Shown in pieces: positions 1 to 6,701 of a stretch of DNA of 6,965 bases. Source of the stretch: Puniceicoccales bacterium (GTDB taxonomy: Bacteria > Verrucomicrobiota > Verrucomicrobiia > Opitutales > UBA9783); the NCBI GenBank assembly GCA_031260015.1, contig JAIRKR010000021.1, forward strand, positions 1 through 6,965, in the 5' to 3' direction. A model generated the notes under the pieces. The model did not search any database and had not been told where the DNA came from. It saw only the letters and a list, made by a program, of their open reading frames with translations. The translations under genes and the position numbers were made by a program. Every line of letters begins with the position of its first letter. Position 1 is the stretch's first letter.

Positions 1-2079
1 GACTTACAATCCAAAGAACTTTTAGGTTCGTTGTTAAACCTCGCCGGAAAGAACCTCGTCGAGGCACAGCGTATAGGGATGGAGTATGCAAACATGGTGA
101 AATCTTTACAGCCCAATGATGCGCAAAAACAAGTTTTACTAGAATTAGTTCAGCATGTAAATATAAGGGAAAATCCCAAGCAAATTCTTCCCTTCGCTTA
201 CGCTGCCGTAGATAATCCAACAGGTGCTAAAGAATTTCTTTCAAATCTTTCGAGATTAGAGCCAAACTTACGATCCCAAGAATTCTCAGGTTTATTTGCA
301 AAAGGAAAGATTTCTTTCCTTGAATGTGCGAAGCGTTTTAATGAGTTTGCAACCCAAATCCTTTTGAGAAACACGGCGGACGAAATACATAATGCGATGC
401 AGTCCAATTTGGGTGCAGATGGATTGATACGTGCAACCCAAGGAGCCACCGAAATAGCAAAGCATTTGATCACGGCCTCAGGTCAATTGGCCGACGAGGG
501 TTTCATATTTGGATTAAAATCCATGCTTGCAGAAGGTAAAATACTCCCTGGCCTTAACAATGCCTTCGTTGCGCAGCAATTGGATAGATTACTAAGTGAC
601 GAAGGCTTACAAGCACAGTTGATGAATATTGGAAAAAATGGGATTTCAACGGCTGCGCAGCAGGCCATACGGCAAACACTCGGACTTTCACCCGATGCCC
701 CCATTACGGCTAAAGAAGCTCAACAAGCGGCACTGGCGGCCATGTTATCCCCACTTAGACAAGGCAAAGTGGGGTCCTGTTTTGCCACATCCGCTGCCAT
801 CAACATACACGACACAAGACCGTCGGAGATGCTAAGAGATATGGCATCGTTAATCGAAAAAGGTTGCATAGAACGAACAAACGGTTACGCACGCATCCAA
901 GTTCCCTTCAATCAAAGTATATTTACAGGTACGCAGACGCCAACAGTTTCAGGAAATCCTCTGTTGCGCTGTTGGGAATACACTTTGGCTACCTCTGCGG
1001 AAAATCAATCATGTTCCAATAAAAGTATTCGCCTTAGGTACGTTGCAGAAGACGTACTGTCTAGTACAGAGGTTGACACATTCATGCAACATGTCAGTTT
1101 TGAGTACGATGCGAATAAAAGGATAACTCATTCGGCAGATGGACACAGTACGACAGGAGCTTTTAGGCTCACCTATACCTCTCCACGAGATGGTAGGTCA
1201 GTCGAAATACAGACGCCTGAACAGTTGCGCGACGCCCTTCAAGAATCTGCGAGAAGACCATTGGCGGAAGCTCCTGATTTTCTGAAGTATGCATCTGAGG
1301 AGTTCTTTGAACATCTAAACGGTGAAAATAAAAAGTTCGTTCTTCAGGCACAGTACGGCATACAAGACATTCATGAAACAACGATACAAAACTTTCAACA
1401 TTTACCGGGTAGACTTTTGGGTATTGCGGGTAAAATTGCTTCCGAAGCACAACGAAGAGGTGTTCCCGTGCCATCGTATGCACCCATGAGTAATGGGCAT
1501 CATGCTTTTAACATACGCCTCAATGATCCCATCCTGCAGGAAGGTATTCGAACAGGTGCATGGGAATCGTCGGCAAAAAGATGGGCTTTCCTAAGGCAAC
1601 AGTTGATAGAGCCTATGGAGGCCAAGACCCTGGAGGCCAATGATGTGCGATCAACTAGCTTTTTCGACAACATACAAAAGTACATTATTTCATCCATCAA
1701 ACCTCCACCTTCAAAGGAGGCTCTGGGAAAAGTTTTTGACGATGTTATGCAAGCATTACAATCGCAAGGTAAGTTTTCGTACGAAGACCTTGCAATCGAA
1801 ATCTACAACGCCCTCAGAGATAAATTTCGGATAAATGCTAACCTCATCATCATGAGTGAGTTAGCTCCTCATTGTCCCCAAATGATGTTTGCAGATACCA
1901 ATTGGGAACGCGATGGTAAACCGATTCACTGGGGTATACAATATAATCCCATAGATAGGGCACTTGGTCTAGTGAAGGGGGTACGCGGTGATGATGGTAA
2001 ATACTCCTTCGAATCCGCTCAAGTGGGATTCGATAAATGCAACATTATGGACGATCCTCGGGTTCTCTTTAGGACGTAG
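1..2079 (+). CDS. Large protein with papain-like catalytic motif, 5' partial
   Basis: The reading frame is open from base 1, so the start lies off the left edge; the TTG at 31 is most likely an internal Leu codon. The visible part is 692 residues (numbered from base 1). Residues 1 to about 240 are helix-like with no motif I recognise. Then comes QGKVGSCFATS, with Gln254 six residues before Cys260, the spacing of the papain oxyanion Gln and nucleophile Cys. A candidate catalytic His is in NGHHAFNIRL (His500/501), and ADTNW (Asn634-Trp635) resembles the Asn-Ser-Trp step of papain-like enzymes; His624 is another candidate. The Cys-to-Asn distance is far greater than in papain, implying long insertions. 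I infer a clan CA cysteine peptidase or a related acyl-transfer enzyme, perhaps acting on host proteins. No transmembrane segment is evident in the visible part; any secretion signal would be off-window. The gene ends in TAG and converges on the NMP kinase gene. It could also be a non-catalytic relative. Coding status is firm; the function is tentative. Confidence 0.85.
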   Translation, partial: DLQSKELLGSLLNLAGKNLVEAQRIGMEYANMVKSLQPNDAQKQVLLELVQHVNIRENPKQILPFAYAAVDNPTGAKEFLSNLSRLEPNLRSQEFSGLFAKGKISFLECAKRFNEFATQILLRNTADEIHNAMQSNLGADGLIRATQGATEIAKHLITASGQLADEGFIFGLKSMLAEGKILPGLNNAFVAQQLDRLLSDEGLQAQLMNIGKNGISTAAQQAIRQTLGLSPDAPITAKEAQQAALAAMLSPLRQGKVGSCFATSAAINIHDTRPSEMLRDMASLIEKGCIERTNGYARIQVPFNQSIFTGTQTPTVSGNPLLRCWEYTLATSAENQSCSNKSIRLRYVAEDVLSSTEVDTFMQHVSFEYDANKRITHSADGHSTTGAFRLTYTSPRDGRSVEIQTPEQLRDALQESARRPLAEAPDFLKYASEEFFEHLNGENKKFVLQAQYGIQDIHETTIQNFQHLPGRLLGIAGKIASEAQRRGVPVPSYAPMSNGHHAFNIRLNDPILQEGIRTGAWESSAKRWAFLRQQLIEPMEAKTLEANDVRSTSFFDNIQKYIISSIKPPPSKEALGKVFDDVMQALQSQGKFSYEDLAIEIYNALRDKFRINANLIIMSELAPHCPQMMFADTNWERDGKPIHWGIQYNPIDRALGLVKGVRGDDGKYSFESAQVGFDKCNIMDDPRVLFRT

Positions 2080-2281
2080 TGAATGCTTTAATGCGTTCTT
2101 TTAAGAAATTCACCAACCGTTTGAAGGGGATGAATTTTCCTACATCTATCTTTTGACGGCTAGGGCCTTCTGGTAAGTATCAAATGAGCTCAAAATTTGG
2201 GAATGAAATACCTTATGGATTGAAAATGTATCCCCGTTTACGGATGTATAAAACACCGAACATAGGGACAGGCTTTTCCAA

Positions 2282-2305
2282 GCGACCTGTAAACTGTAGG
2301 ATCGC
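2282..2305. other. Weak hairpin in the convergent gap after the NMP kinase
   Basis: GCGACCT (2282-2288) can pair with AGG-A-TCGC (2298-2305), giving seven pairs with one bulged A and a nine-base loop. It lies 13 bases past the kinase stop codon on the minus strand and between two genes that converge, where terminators are expected. No U tract follows in either direction, so it could at most be a structure at a transcript end. No better terminator was seen in 2080-2317. Confidence 0.2.
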
Positions 2306-2317
2306 AGCAATGTAAGT

Positions 2318-3028
2318 TTACCTGTAGGTTTCTATTGCAGATATACTTGATAACACTCGCCCTTTTACGGTTTCTAAACTCCCTCCACAGGATATTTCTA
2401 CAAATGGCAGCGACTTTTTTAAGAATTGCAACGCAACGTACGTTTCTTTCATAAATAAAGCGTATCTCTGCTTTGCGATTGCAGGATCAAGGTCTGTAGG
2501 GCGAACTTCTTTTAAGACACCTTTGCCGCTTTGGCGCACACGCTCATTGTGTTGCAAAGCTCTCAAGCCACGATGCAATTGACGATGAACACTTTCTACT
2601 TCATCCAACATGAGCACAACAGCAGAAAAATAAGCTGCAATATGTTTCTCCCTAAAATGGTCCCGCAGCCAAACAACACTCTTCGCTTGCCCTAAAGTAC
2701 GTGGAAATCCATCTACCAGCACACCCGGACTGTAAATCGGATTCGTTAAGCCGTCAAATACCGATGAAACAACGGTCACATCGTCCAAGAGAAAACCTCG
2801 ATTGATCTTTTCACGCATTTCCGGTTTATTCAGAAGACTACTGGCAACAAGAGGTTTCTCGTACAACTTAAAGTGGTCAATGATATAACTTTCATTCGTT
2901 CCTTTGCCTGCACCGGGTGCTCCACTAAGCCAAATAATCTTCCTAGGTACACGTTCAACAAATTGTTCTCGTTCGCCTAATTTTTTTAAAAACAAATCCA
3001 ATTCTTCACTGCTATGCTTAGGGTTCAT
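2318..3028 (-). CDS. Adenylate kinase-like nucleoside monophosphate kinase
   Basis: This 236-residue cytoplasmic enzyme probably transfers phosphate from ATP to AMP or another NMP. The P-loop GAPGAGKGT is at residues 36-44 and the NMP-binding DGFPRT motif at 106-111. Arg-rich stretches at about 149-166 and 176-188 (RQLHRG, then RPTD...AKQRY) match the lid and C-terminal core Arg regions of the family. An N-terminal extension of about 30 residues precedes the first strand (KIIWLSGAPG). I associate that extension and the Asn after GKGT with a NMP kinase subgroup of Verrucomicrobiota and relatives, distinct from housekeeping Adk, so the substrate may not be AMP. The ATG at 3028 is preceded two codons earlier by an in-frame stop, so the start cannot be further upstream. 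The ribosome site is weak: AAGG sits almost against the ATG and GAGG is too far away. The gene lies 197 bases downstream of nrdG on the same strand; cotranscription is possible but not shown. Confidence 0.88.
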   Translation of the reverse strand: MNPKHSSEELDLFLKKLGEREQFVERVPRKIIWLSGAPGAGKGTNESYIIDHFKLYEKPLVASSLLNKPEMREKINRGFLLDDVTVVSSVFDGLTNPIYSPGVLVDGFPRTLGQAKSVVWLRDHFREKHIAAYFSAVVLMLDEVESVHRQLHRGLRALQHNERVRQSGKGVLKEVRPTDLDPAIAKQRYALFMKETYVALQFLKKSLPFVEISCGGSLETVKGRVLSSISAIETYR

Positions 3029-3063
3029 ACCTTATTGTATCCTCAATCGTTAATTCAACTCCC

Positions 3064-3081
3064 GTTTTTTCATTAAAAAAC
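3064..3081. repeat. Perfect AT hairpin upstream of the NMP kinase
   Basis: GTTTTTT (3064-3070), loop CATT, AAAAAAC (3075-3081): seven perfect pairs, about 36 bases upstream of the kinase start codon. On the minus strand it would lie in the kinase leader or in the nrdG-kinase spacer. No U tract follows in that direction, so it is not a standard terminator. The rest of the 197-base spacer (3029-3225) is AT-rich; TAAAAT within it could be a -10 element for a separate kinase promoter, without a good -35. Confidence 0.4.
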
Positions 3082-3225
3082 AGATTTACATCCTTGAAAA
3101 GCAAATTTTACACCAAGAAAGCTATAAAACGTTTTTTAATTCGAGCAAATAAAAATAAAATCCAGAAAAACAAGCAAGTGTAACGTATACAACGGCAATA
3201 CGATTTTATAGTCCTAACGGTTATA

Positions 3226-3915
3226 TCATTCGCGCAAGCACGCGTGCTGCGTGTAACGCTTTGCAATTTGACAACAATGTAGTATTCTTGCATGCTCAGC
3301 CACGACGTCCTTTGCATCCATTTTTATGTTTTCCAAACGACACTTCTGTAAATACCAGTAAGTGTCCCGATGCATATATTTTCCGAGGGTATCCACAACG
3401 TGTTCGTCCACGTACTGCCACGACAAAGTCGTTCGAAATTCATATCTGTGAATGGGCATGGACAAAAGCAGATGTATAGAGGTCTCAATCGTATCACCGA
3501 GGGTATCACACGCATTCACCAGCTCCGCGTAACGACTCGGCACCGTCTTCAAATCCATTGCAAAATAATCCACTTGATCCAACAGCAAACGGATTTGATC
3601 CGGATGACTCCCATTCGTATCCAATTTTACCTTTAAATTCATTTCCTTAAACAGAGAAACGAGATACGATAAAGTCTCGGGATACAATGTCGGTTCTCCA
3701 CCGGTAATACAAACCCCCGTTATAAAACGTCGGCCTGCATCTTTTAAATGACTTACGATGTCCTTCAAAAACACACCCGTCTCGCGTACGGATGCAGATA
3801 AATTTTTGTTATGACAATACGCGCAATGAAAATTACAGCCCGGCATAAATACCACGCTGCAAACCTCTCCGGGATAATCGACCAACGAGTGCTTTAGGAA
3901 CCCATACCGACGCAT
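3226..3915 (-). CDS. nrdG: Anaerobic ribonucleotide reductase activating protein (radical SAM)
   Basis: This 229-residue radical SAM activase uses a [4Fe-4S] cluster and S-adenosylmethionine to form the glycyl radical on NrdD. The cluster motif CNFHCAYC supplies Cys27, Cys31 and Cys34 in the CxxxCxxC arrangement, and GGEPT at 72-76 is the SAM-contacting motif. The opening GFLKHSLVDYPG is typical of the NrdG/pyruvate-formate-lyase-activase-like family, specifically the longer form of about 220-230 residues, and supports the ATG at 3915 as the start. The start lies inside the 3' end of nrdD (22-base overlap, different frame), and no strong Shine-Dalgarno precedes it, so translation is probably coupled to nrdD. 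The Cys residues near the C-terminus (HCC, HAC) are outside the known motifs. A glycyl-radical activase for another enzyme is possible from sequence alone, but the overlap with nrdD makes NrdG the clear choice. Confidence 0.95.
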   Translation of the reverse strand: MRRYGFLKHSLVDYPGEVCSVVFMPGCNFHCAYCHNKNLSASVRETGVFLKDIVSHLKDAGRRFITGVCITGGEPTLYPETLSYLVSLFKEMNLKVKLDTNGSHPDQIRLLLDQVDYFAMDLKTVPSRYAELVNACDTLGDTIETSIHLLLSMPIHRYEFRTTLSWQYVDEHVVDTLGKYMHRDTYWYLQKCRLENIKMDAKDVVAEHARILHCCQIAKRYTQHACLRE

Positions 3916-6272
3916 GTTTTAATCGCTTCCGCATCATTAATAACCGTAGAACCATCCGATTTCTGAATAACCAATGCAGGTAAATTGCGAATTTGGTATC
4001 GTTTCGCCACCTCTAGGCCGATTTCTTCCGAGACATTAATCCATTGACCGCCAAAATCTTGTTCTTTTAAAAATTGCTTAAGGGGTTTGCATTTTACGCA
4101 CGTATCGCTGTAAAAAAATAAACGATCTATTACTCCATCCAAAGCATTGGACAAACAAAACGGATTTTCGGATGGATGACATTGATGCGACGAACAACAT
4201 CCATTTAAGTCTCCGATGACGTAAGTTTTCCGTGTCTTAAACTCTTCCTTTTTTCCCTTATTCCAAAAGGAAACAGCACGATAATATCCCGTAATACGAC
4301 TGTAAATTTCCATTTCTTTACCGCACTGGGGGCAAAATTCTTTTTGTCCAACAAAACGACCATGATCTTCGCAGACGGAGAAAGTGGGTGCAATGGAGAC
4401 GTAAGGAATGCGGAAATTGTAAACCATTTGACGTACCAATTGCTTACAAGAGGCTGAATTCGGTAAAGATTCTCCCAAAAATACGTGAAAAACGGTTCCT
4501 CCCGTATACTTGGCTTGCAATCCTTCCTGCATTTTAAGCGCTTCAAATACGTCTTCCGTGTAATCTACCGGAAGATTTGAAGAGTTTGTATAGTAAGGAT
4601 CTTCGCCTCCCGATTGAATGATGTCCGGATACATTTTTTTATCAATTTTTGCCAGGCGATAGGAGGTCCCTTCGGCAGGGGTCGCCTCTAGGTTGTACAA
4701 ATTGCCCGTCTCTTCCTGAAATAGAGACAAACAATCCCGCATATGCAATAAGACTTTTTCCGTAAACCGGTAGCCTTCCTCCGAAGCAATCGATTGTTTC
4801 AAAAAGTTTAAACAACATTCGTGCATGCCCACTAAGCCGATGGTGGAAAAGTGATTGCTAAAACTGTGCAAGTAACGTCGTGTATAGGGAAATAGTCCCT
4901 GTTGCATCAATTGCTGAATGGTCTTGCGCTTACATTCCAAAGAATCTTTTGCCAAATGCATCAGAACGTCCAATCGAGCAAAAAATTCTGCCTCATCTTT
5001 GGCCAAGTAGCCTATGCGAGGCATGTTTAAGGTTACAACACCGATGGAACCCGTAAATTCATCCGCCCCAAATAATCCGCCCCCCCGACGGCGCAGCTCT
5101 CTTTTGTCAAGTTGTAGGCGGCAACACATGCTGCGCACATCCGAAGGATTCAAATCAGAATTAATAAAGTTTTGGAAATAGGGAGTCCCATACTTTGCCG
5201 TCATCTGAAATAAAAGATCGGCATTTTCACTATCCCAATTGAAGTCCTTAGTAAGATTGTAGGTGGGTATCGGGTACGAAAAACCGCGGCCGTTCGCATC
5301 TCCAGCAATCATGACATCCAGAAATGCTTTGTTAAACATATCCATCTCTTTGGCACAATCACCGTAGACAAAATCACCCTCTTTCCCATCCATCATAACA
5401 GGTTTATTGGCCAAATCGGCCGGGCATACCCAATCCAAAGTAACGTTGGTAAAGGGGGGTTGTGTTCCCCAACGCGAAGGTGTATTTACACTGTAGATGA
5501 AACTCTGAATATGCTGCTTAACTTCTTTGTAGGATAAATTTTCACTTTTAATGAATGGGGCCAAGTAAGTATCGAAACTCGATAAAGCCTGCGCACCCGC
5601 CCATTCATTTTGCATGGTGCCAAGAAAATTAATAATGTGCCAAATGGCGGTCGAAAAATGTTTAGCGGGTTTTGAATTGATTTTTCCGCAAACGCCACCA
5701 AATCCCAACTCGAGCAACTGGCGCAAGCTCCACCCCGCACAGTACCCGGAAAACATAGACAAATCATGCAAATGAAGATCTCCTTCCTTGTGAGCATTTG
5801 CAATACGTTCATCGTAAATGTGGTGCAACCAATAGTTGGCCGTAACGGCACCTGCATTGTGCAATATCAATCCTCCCAATGAATAATTGCTGCTGCTATT
5901 TTCATTCACGCGCCAATCCGTTTGGTCCAAATACCCTTGCATGGTCTTCTCTATATCCAAGACAAGCGCTTTGCCTTCTCGCAAACGGTATCGTTGATTG
6001 CGGTACAAAATGTACGCCTTGGCAACATCTCCATGGTTTTCTTCAATGAGCGTCTTTTCAACCAAATCTTGAATCTCTTCAATGGTTGGGATTGTCCGAT
6101 CGCCGTAACACGCGTCGAGTCGGGCCACCACTTGATCGGTTAAACGTTGTACAATACTTCCACATGGCTTTCCTTGGATTGCCAAAAACGCTTTATGAAT
6201 CGCGTTGTAAATGCGATCTTCCCGGAATGGTATGACCGCACCATCTCTTTTAATTACTTGACTTGTAGACAT
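3894..6272 (-). CDS. nrdD: Anaerobic ribonucleoside-triphosphate reductase with C-terminal redoxin domain
   Basis: This 792-residue class III ribonucleotide reductase makes dNTPs anaerobically in the cytoplasm. Residues about 4-95 form an ATP-cone (VIKRDGAVIPF...), the usual allosteric activity site. The catalytic barrel follows: GYCAGWSL (Cys178) and MCCRL (Cys383/Cys384) carry the expected active-site cysteines. Cys634, His637, Cys647 and Cys650 (CEDHG...CPQCG) match the zinc site, and RITGYYR places the glycyl radical at Gly662. Most homologues end near residue 690. Here a Cys/His-rich linker (GCCSSHQCH, Cys706) leads to a domain of about 80 residues (713-792) with FFYSDTCVKC (Cys725, Cys728) and NLPALV (cis-Pro765), a glutaredoxin/thioredoxin-like fold. 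This suggests a thioredoxin- or glutaredoxin-dependent subtype rather than a formate-using one. The ATG at 6272 is followed directly by the ATP-cone, so the start is sound, although the ribosome site (CTAAGATT before ATG) is weak. The gene is first in a nrdD-nrdG operon. Confidence 0.96.
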   Translation of the reverse strand: MSTSQVIKRDGAVIPFREDRIYNAIHKAFLAIQGKPCGSIVQRLTDQVVARLDACYGDRTIPTIEEIQDLVEKTLIEENHGDVAKAYILYRNQRYRLREGKALVLDIEKTMQGYLDQTDWRVNENSSSNYSLGGLILHNAGAVTANYWLHHIYDERIANAHKEGDLHLHDLSMFSGYCAGWSLRQLLELGFGGVCGKINSKPAKHFSTAIWHIINFLGTMQNEWAGAQALSSFDTYLAPFIKSENLSYKEVKQHIQSFIYSVNTPSRWGTQPPFTNVTLDWVCPADLANKPVMMDGKEGDFVYGDCAKEMDMFNKAFLDVMIAGDANGRGFSYPIPTYNLTKDFNWDSENADLLFQMTAKYGTPYFQNFINSDLNPSDVRSMCCRLQLDKRELRRRGGGLFGADEFTGSIGVVTLNMPRIGYLAKDEAEFFARLDVLMHLAKDSLECKRKTIQQLMQQGLFPYTRRYLHSFSNHFSTIGLVGMHECCLNFLKQSIASEEGYRFTEKVLLHMRDCLSLFQEETGNLYNLEATPAEGTSYRLAKIDKKMYPDIIQSGGEDPYYTNSSNLPVDYTEDVFEALKMQEGLQAKYTGGTVFHVFLGESLPNSASCKQLVRQMVYNFRIPYVSIAPTFSVCEDHGRFVGQKEFCPQCGKEMEIYSRITGYYRAVSFWNKGKKEEFKTRKTYVIGDLNGCCSSHQCHPSENPFCLSNALDGVIDRLFFYSDTCVKCKPLKQFLKEQDFGGQWINVSEEIGLEVAKRYQIRNLPALVIQKSDGSTVINDAEAIKTCVGMGS

Positions 6273-6464
6273 AATCTTAGAATTTTTGCTATGCTCTCGG
6301 TGCCAAATTACCTTACGGTGTAATATGAAATTTTTTCACGACATACCCTTACCCAGGAATTTCACTAAAAATCCATCCACACAACGGCAACCCACACTTA
6401 CGAAAGAACACAATTTTAAGGAGTGAAAACAGAATCTCATATACAATTTTTTGAATCAAGGTTT

Positions 6465-6483
6465 TTTACAAAAAAATTGTAAA
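6465..6483. repeat. Perfect 7-bp inverted repeat upstream of nrdD
   Basis: TTTACAA (6465-6471), five A bases, then TTGTAAA (6477-6483). The arms are perfect. It overlaps a longer imperfect inverted repeat: TACAATTTTTTG (6442-6453) can pair with CAAAAAAATTGTA (6469-6481), with one extra A. The two pairings are mutually exclusive. It could be an operator for a dimeric regulator or a leader RNA element of nrdD about 190 bases from the start codon, or only AT-rich chance. Confidence 0.5.
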
Positions 6484-6559
6484 GCCCTATGTTTACTCGT
6501 ACGCCAGTCTTTCAAAATACAATATTAGACAAAATAAGTTCTGTGTGCGATACCGCTCC

Positions 6560-6586
6560 ACCTCCTAAAAAACACCTCTAAAAAAC
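6560..6586. repeat. Short tandem repeat upstream of tRNA-Glu
   Basis: Two adjacent copies on the plus strand: ACCTCCTAAAAAAC (6560-6573) and ACCTCTAAAAAAC (6574-6586), which differ by one deleted C. The array ends 38 bases before the tRNA. Read on the minus strand, the first copy contains AGGAGGT, but no start codon follows at a usable distance, so it is not a ribosome site of any gene I can see. Confidence 0.6.
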
Positions 6587-6624
6587 TTGCAATTAACCTT
6601 GGAATACCCACTGTTGTTATCAGC

Positions 6625-6701
6625 GTCCCGTTCGTCTAGCCCGGTCAGGACACTGGGTTTTCATCCCAGCAACAGGGGTTCGAATCCCCTACGGGACGCC
6701 A
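6625..6701 (+). tRNA. tRNA-Glu, anticodon UUC
   Basis: The sequence folds into a full cloverleaf. The 7-bp acceptor stem pairs GTCCCGT with ACGGGAC, with discriminator G at 6698 and an encoded CCA at 6699-6701. The D arm begins GTCTAG. The anticodon stem pairs CTGGG (6653-6657) with CCCAG (6665-6669) around the loop TTTTCAT, placing anticodon TTC at 6660-6662, which reads GAA/GAG. The T arm is AGGGG-TTCGAAT-CCCCT. Overall it closely resembles bacterial tRNA-Glu. It is transcribed divergently from nrdD and stands alone in this window. The bases just outside the acceptor stem are not part of the molecule. Confidence 0.97.

Larger units (their letters stand above)
6273..6624. promoter_or_regulatory. 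Divergent non-coding region between nrdD and tRNA-Glu
   Basis: I find no convincing gene in these 352 AT-rich bases on either strand. The region should hold the promoters of both the nrdDG operon (minus) and the tRNA (plus). The best minus-strand promoter guess is TTGATT (6459-6454), a 17-base spacer, then GATTCT; the -10 is poor. I saw no clear sigma-70 pair for the tRNA. The region contains a perfect inverted repeat (6465-6483) inside a larger imperfect one (6442-6481), and a tandem repeat (6560-6586), each listed separately. No clear pair of NrdR boxes was found. Confidence 0.5.

Noticed and set aside
31..33. TTG at 31 as the true start of the papain-like gene
   Set aside because: The ten codons before it are open in the same frame to the window edge, no ribosome site precedes it, and the sequence reads through smoothly.
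2079..2113. GTGAAT...ATTCAC and TTCTTTTAAGAA as a terminator after the papain-like gene
   Set aside because: The stems are short and AT-only in the core, the inner loop is too tight, and no T run follows.
2154..2156. TGA read as Trp or selenocysteine in the 2079-2315 plus frame
   Set aside because: The long genes use TGG for Trp and nrdG ends in TGA; no selenocysteine-insertion structure was recognised, so the TGA is taken as a stop.
3127..3136. AAAACGTTTT palindrome as an operator
   Set aside because: Ten bases of simple A/T runs around CG are expected by chance in such AT-rich spacer, with no second copy.
3108..3317. 69-residue minus-strand frame overlapping the nrdG end
   Set aside because: Mostly shares bases with nrdG in another frame; the remainder is AT-rich spacer with Phe/Lys-rich composition typical of non-coding AT sequence.
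6520..6528. CAATATTAG as an NrdR box upstream of nrdD
   Set aside because: It is one base short of the core of the NrdR consensus and no second box lies about 31 bases away on either side.
6557..6567. Minus-strand AGGAGGTG as the ribosome site of a hidden gene
   Set aside because: No ATG, GTG or TTG follows at a usable distance with an open frame; it is part of the tandem repeat.
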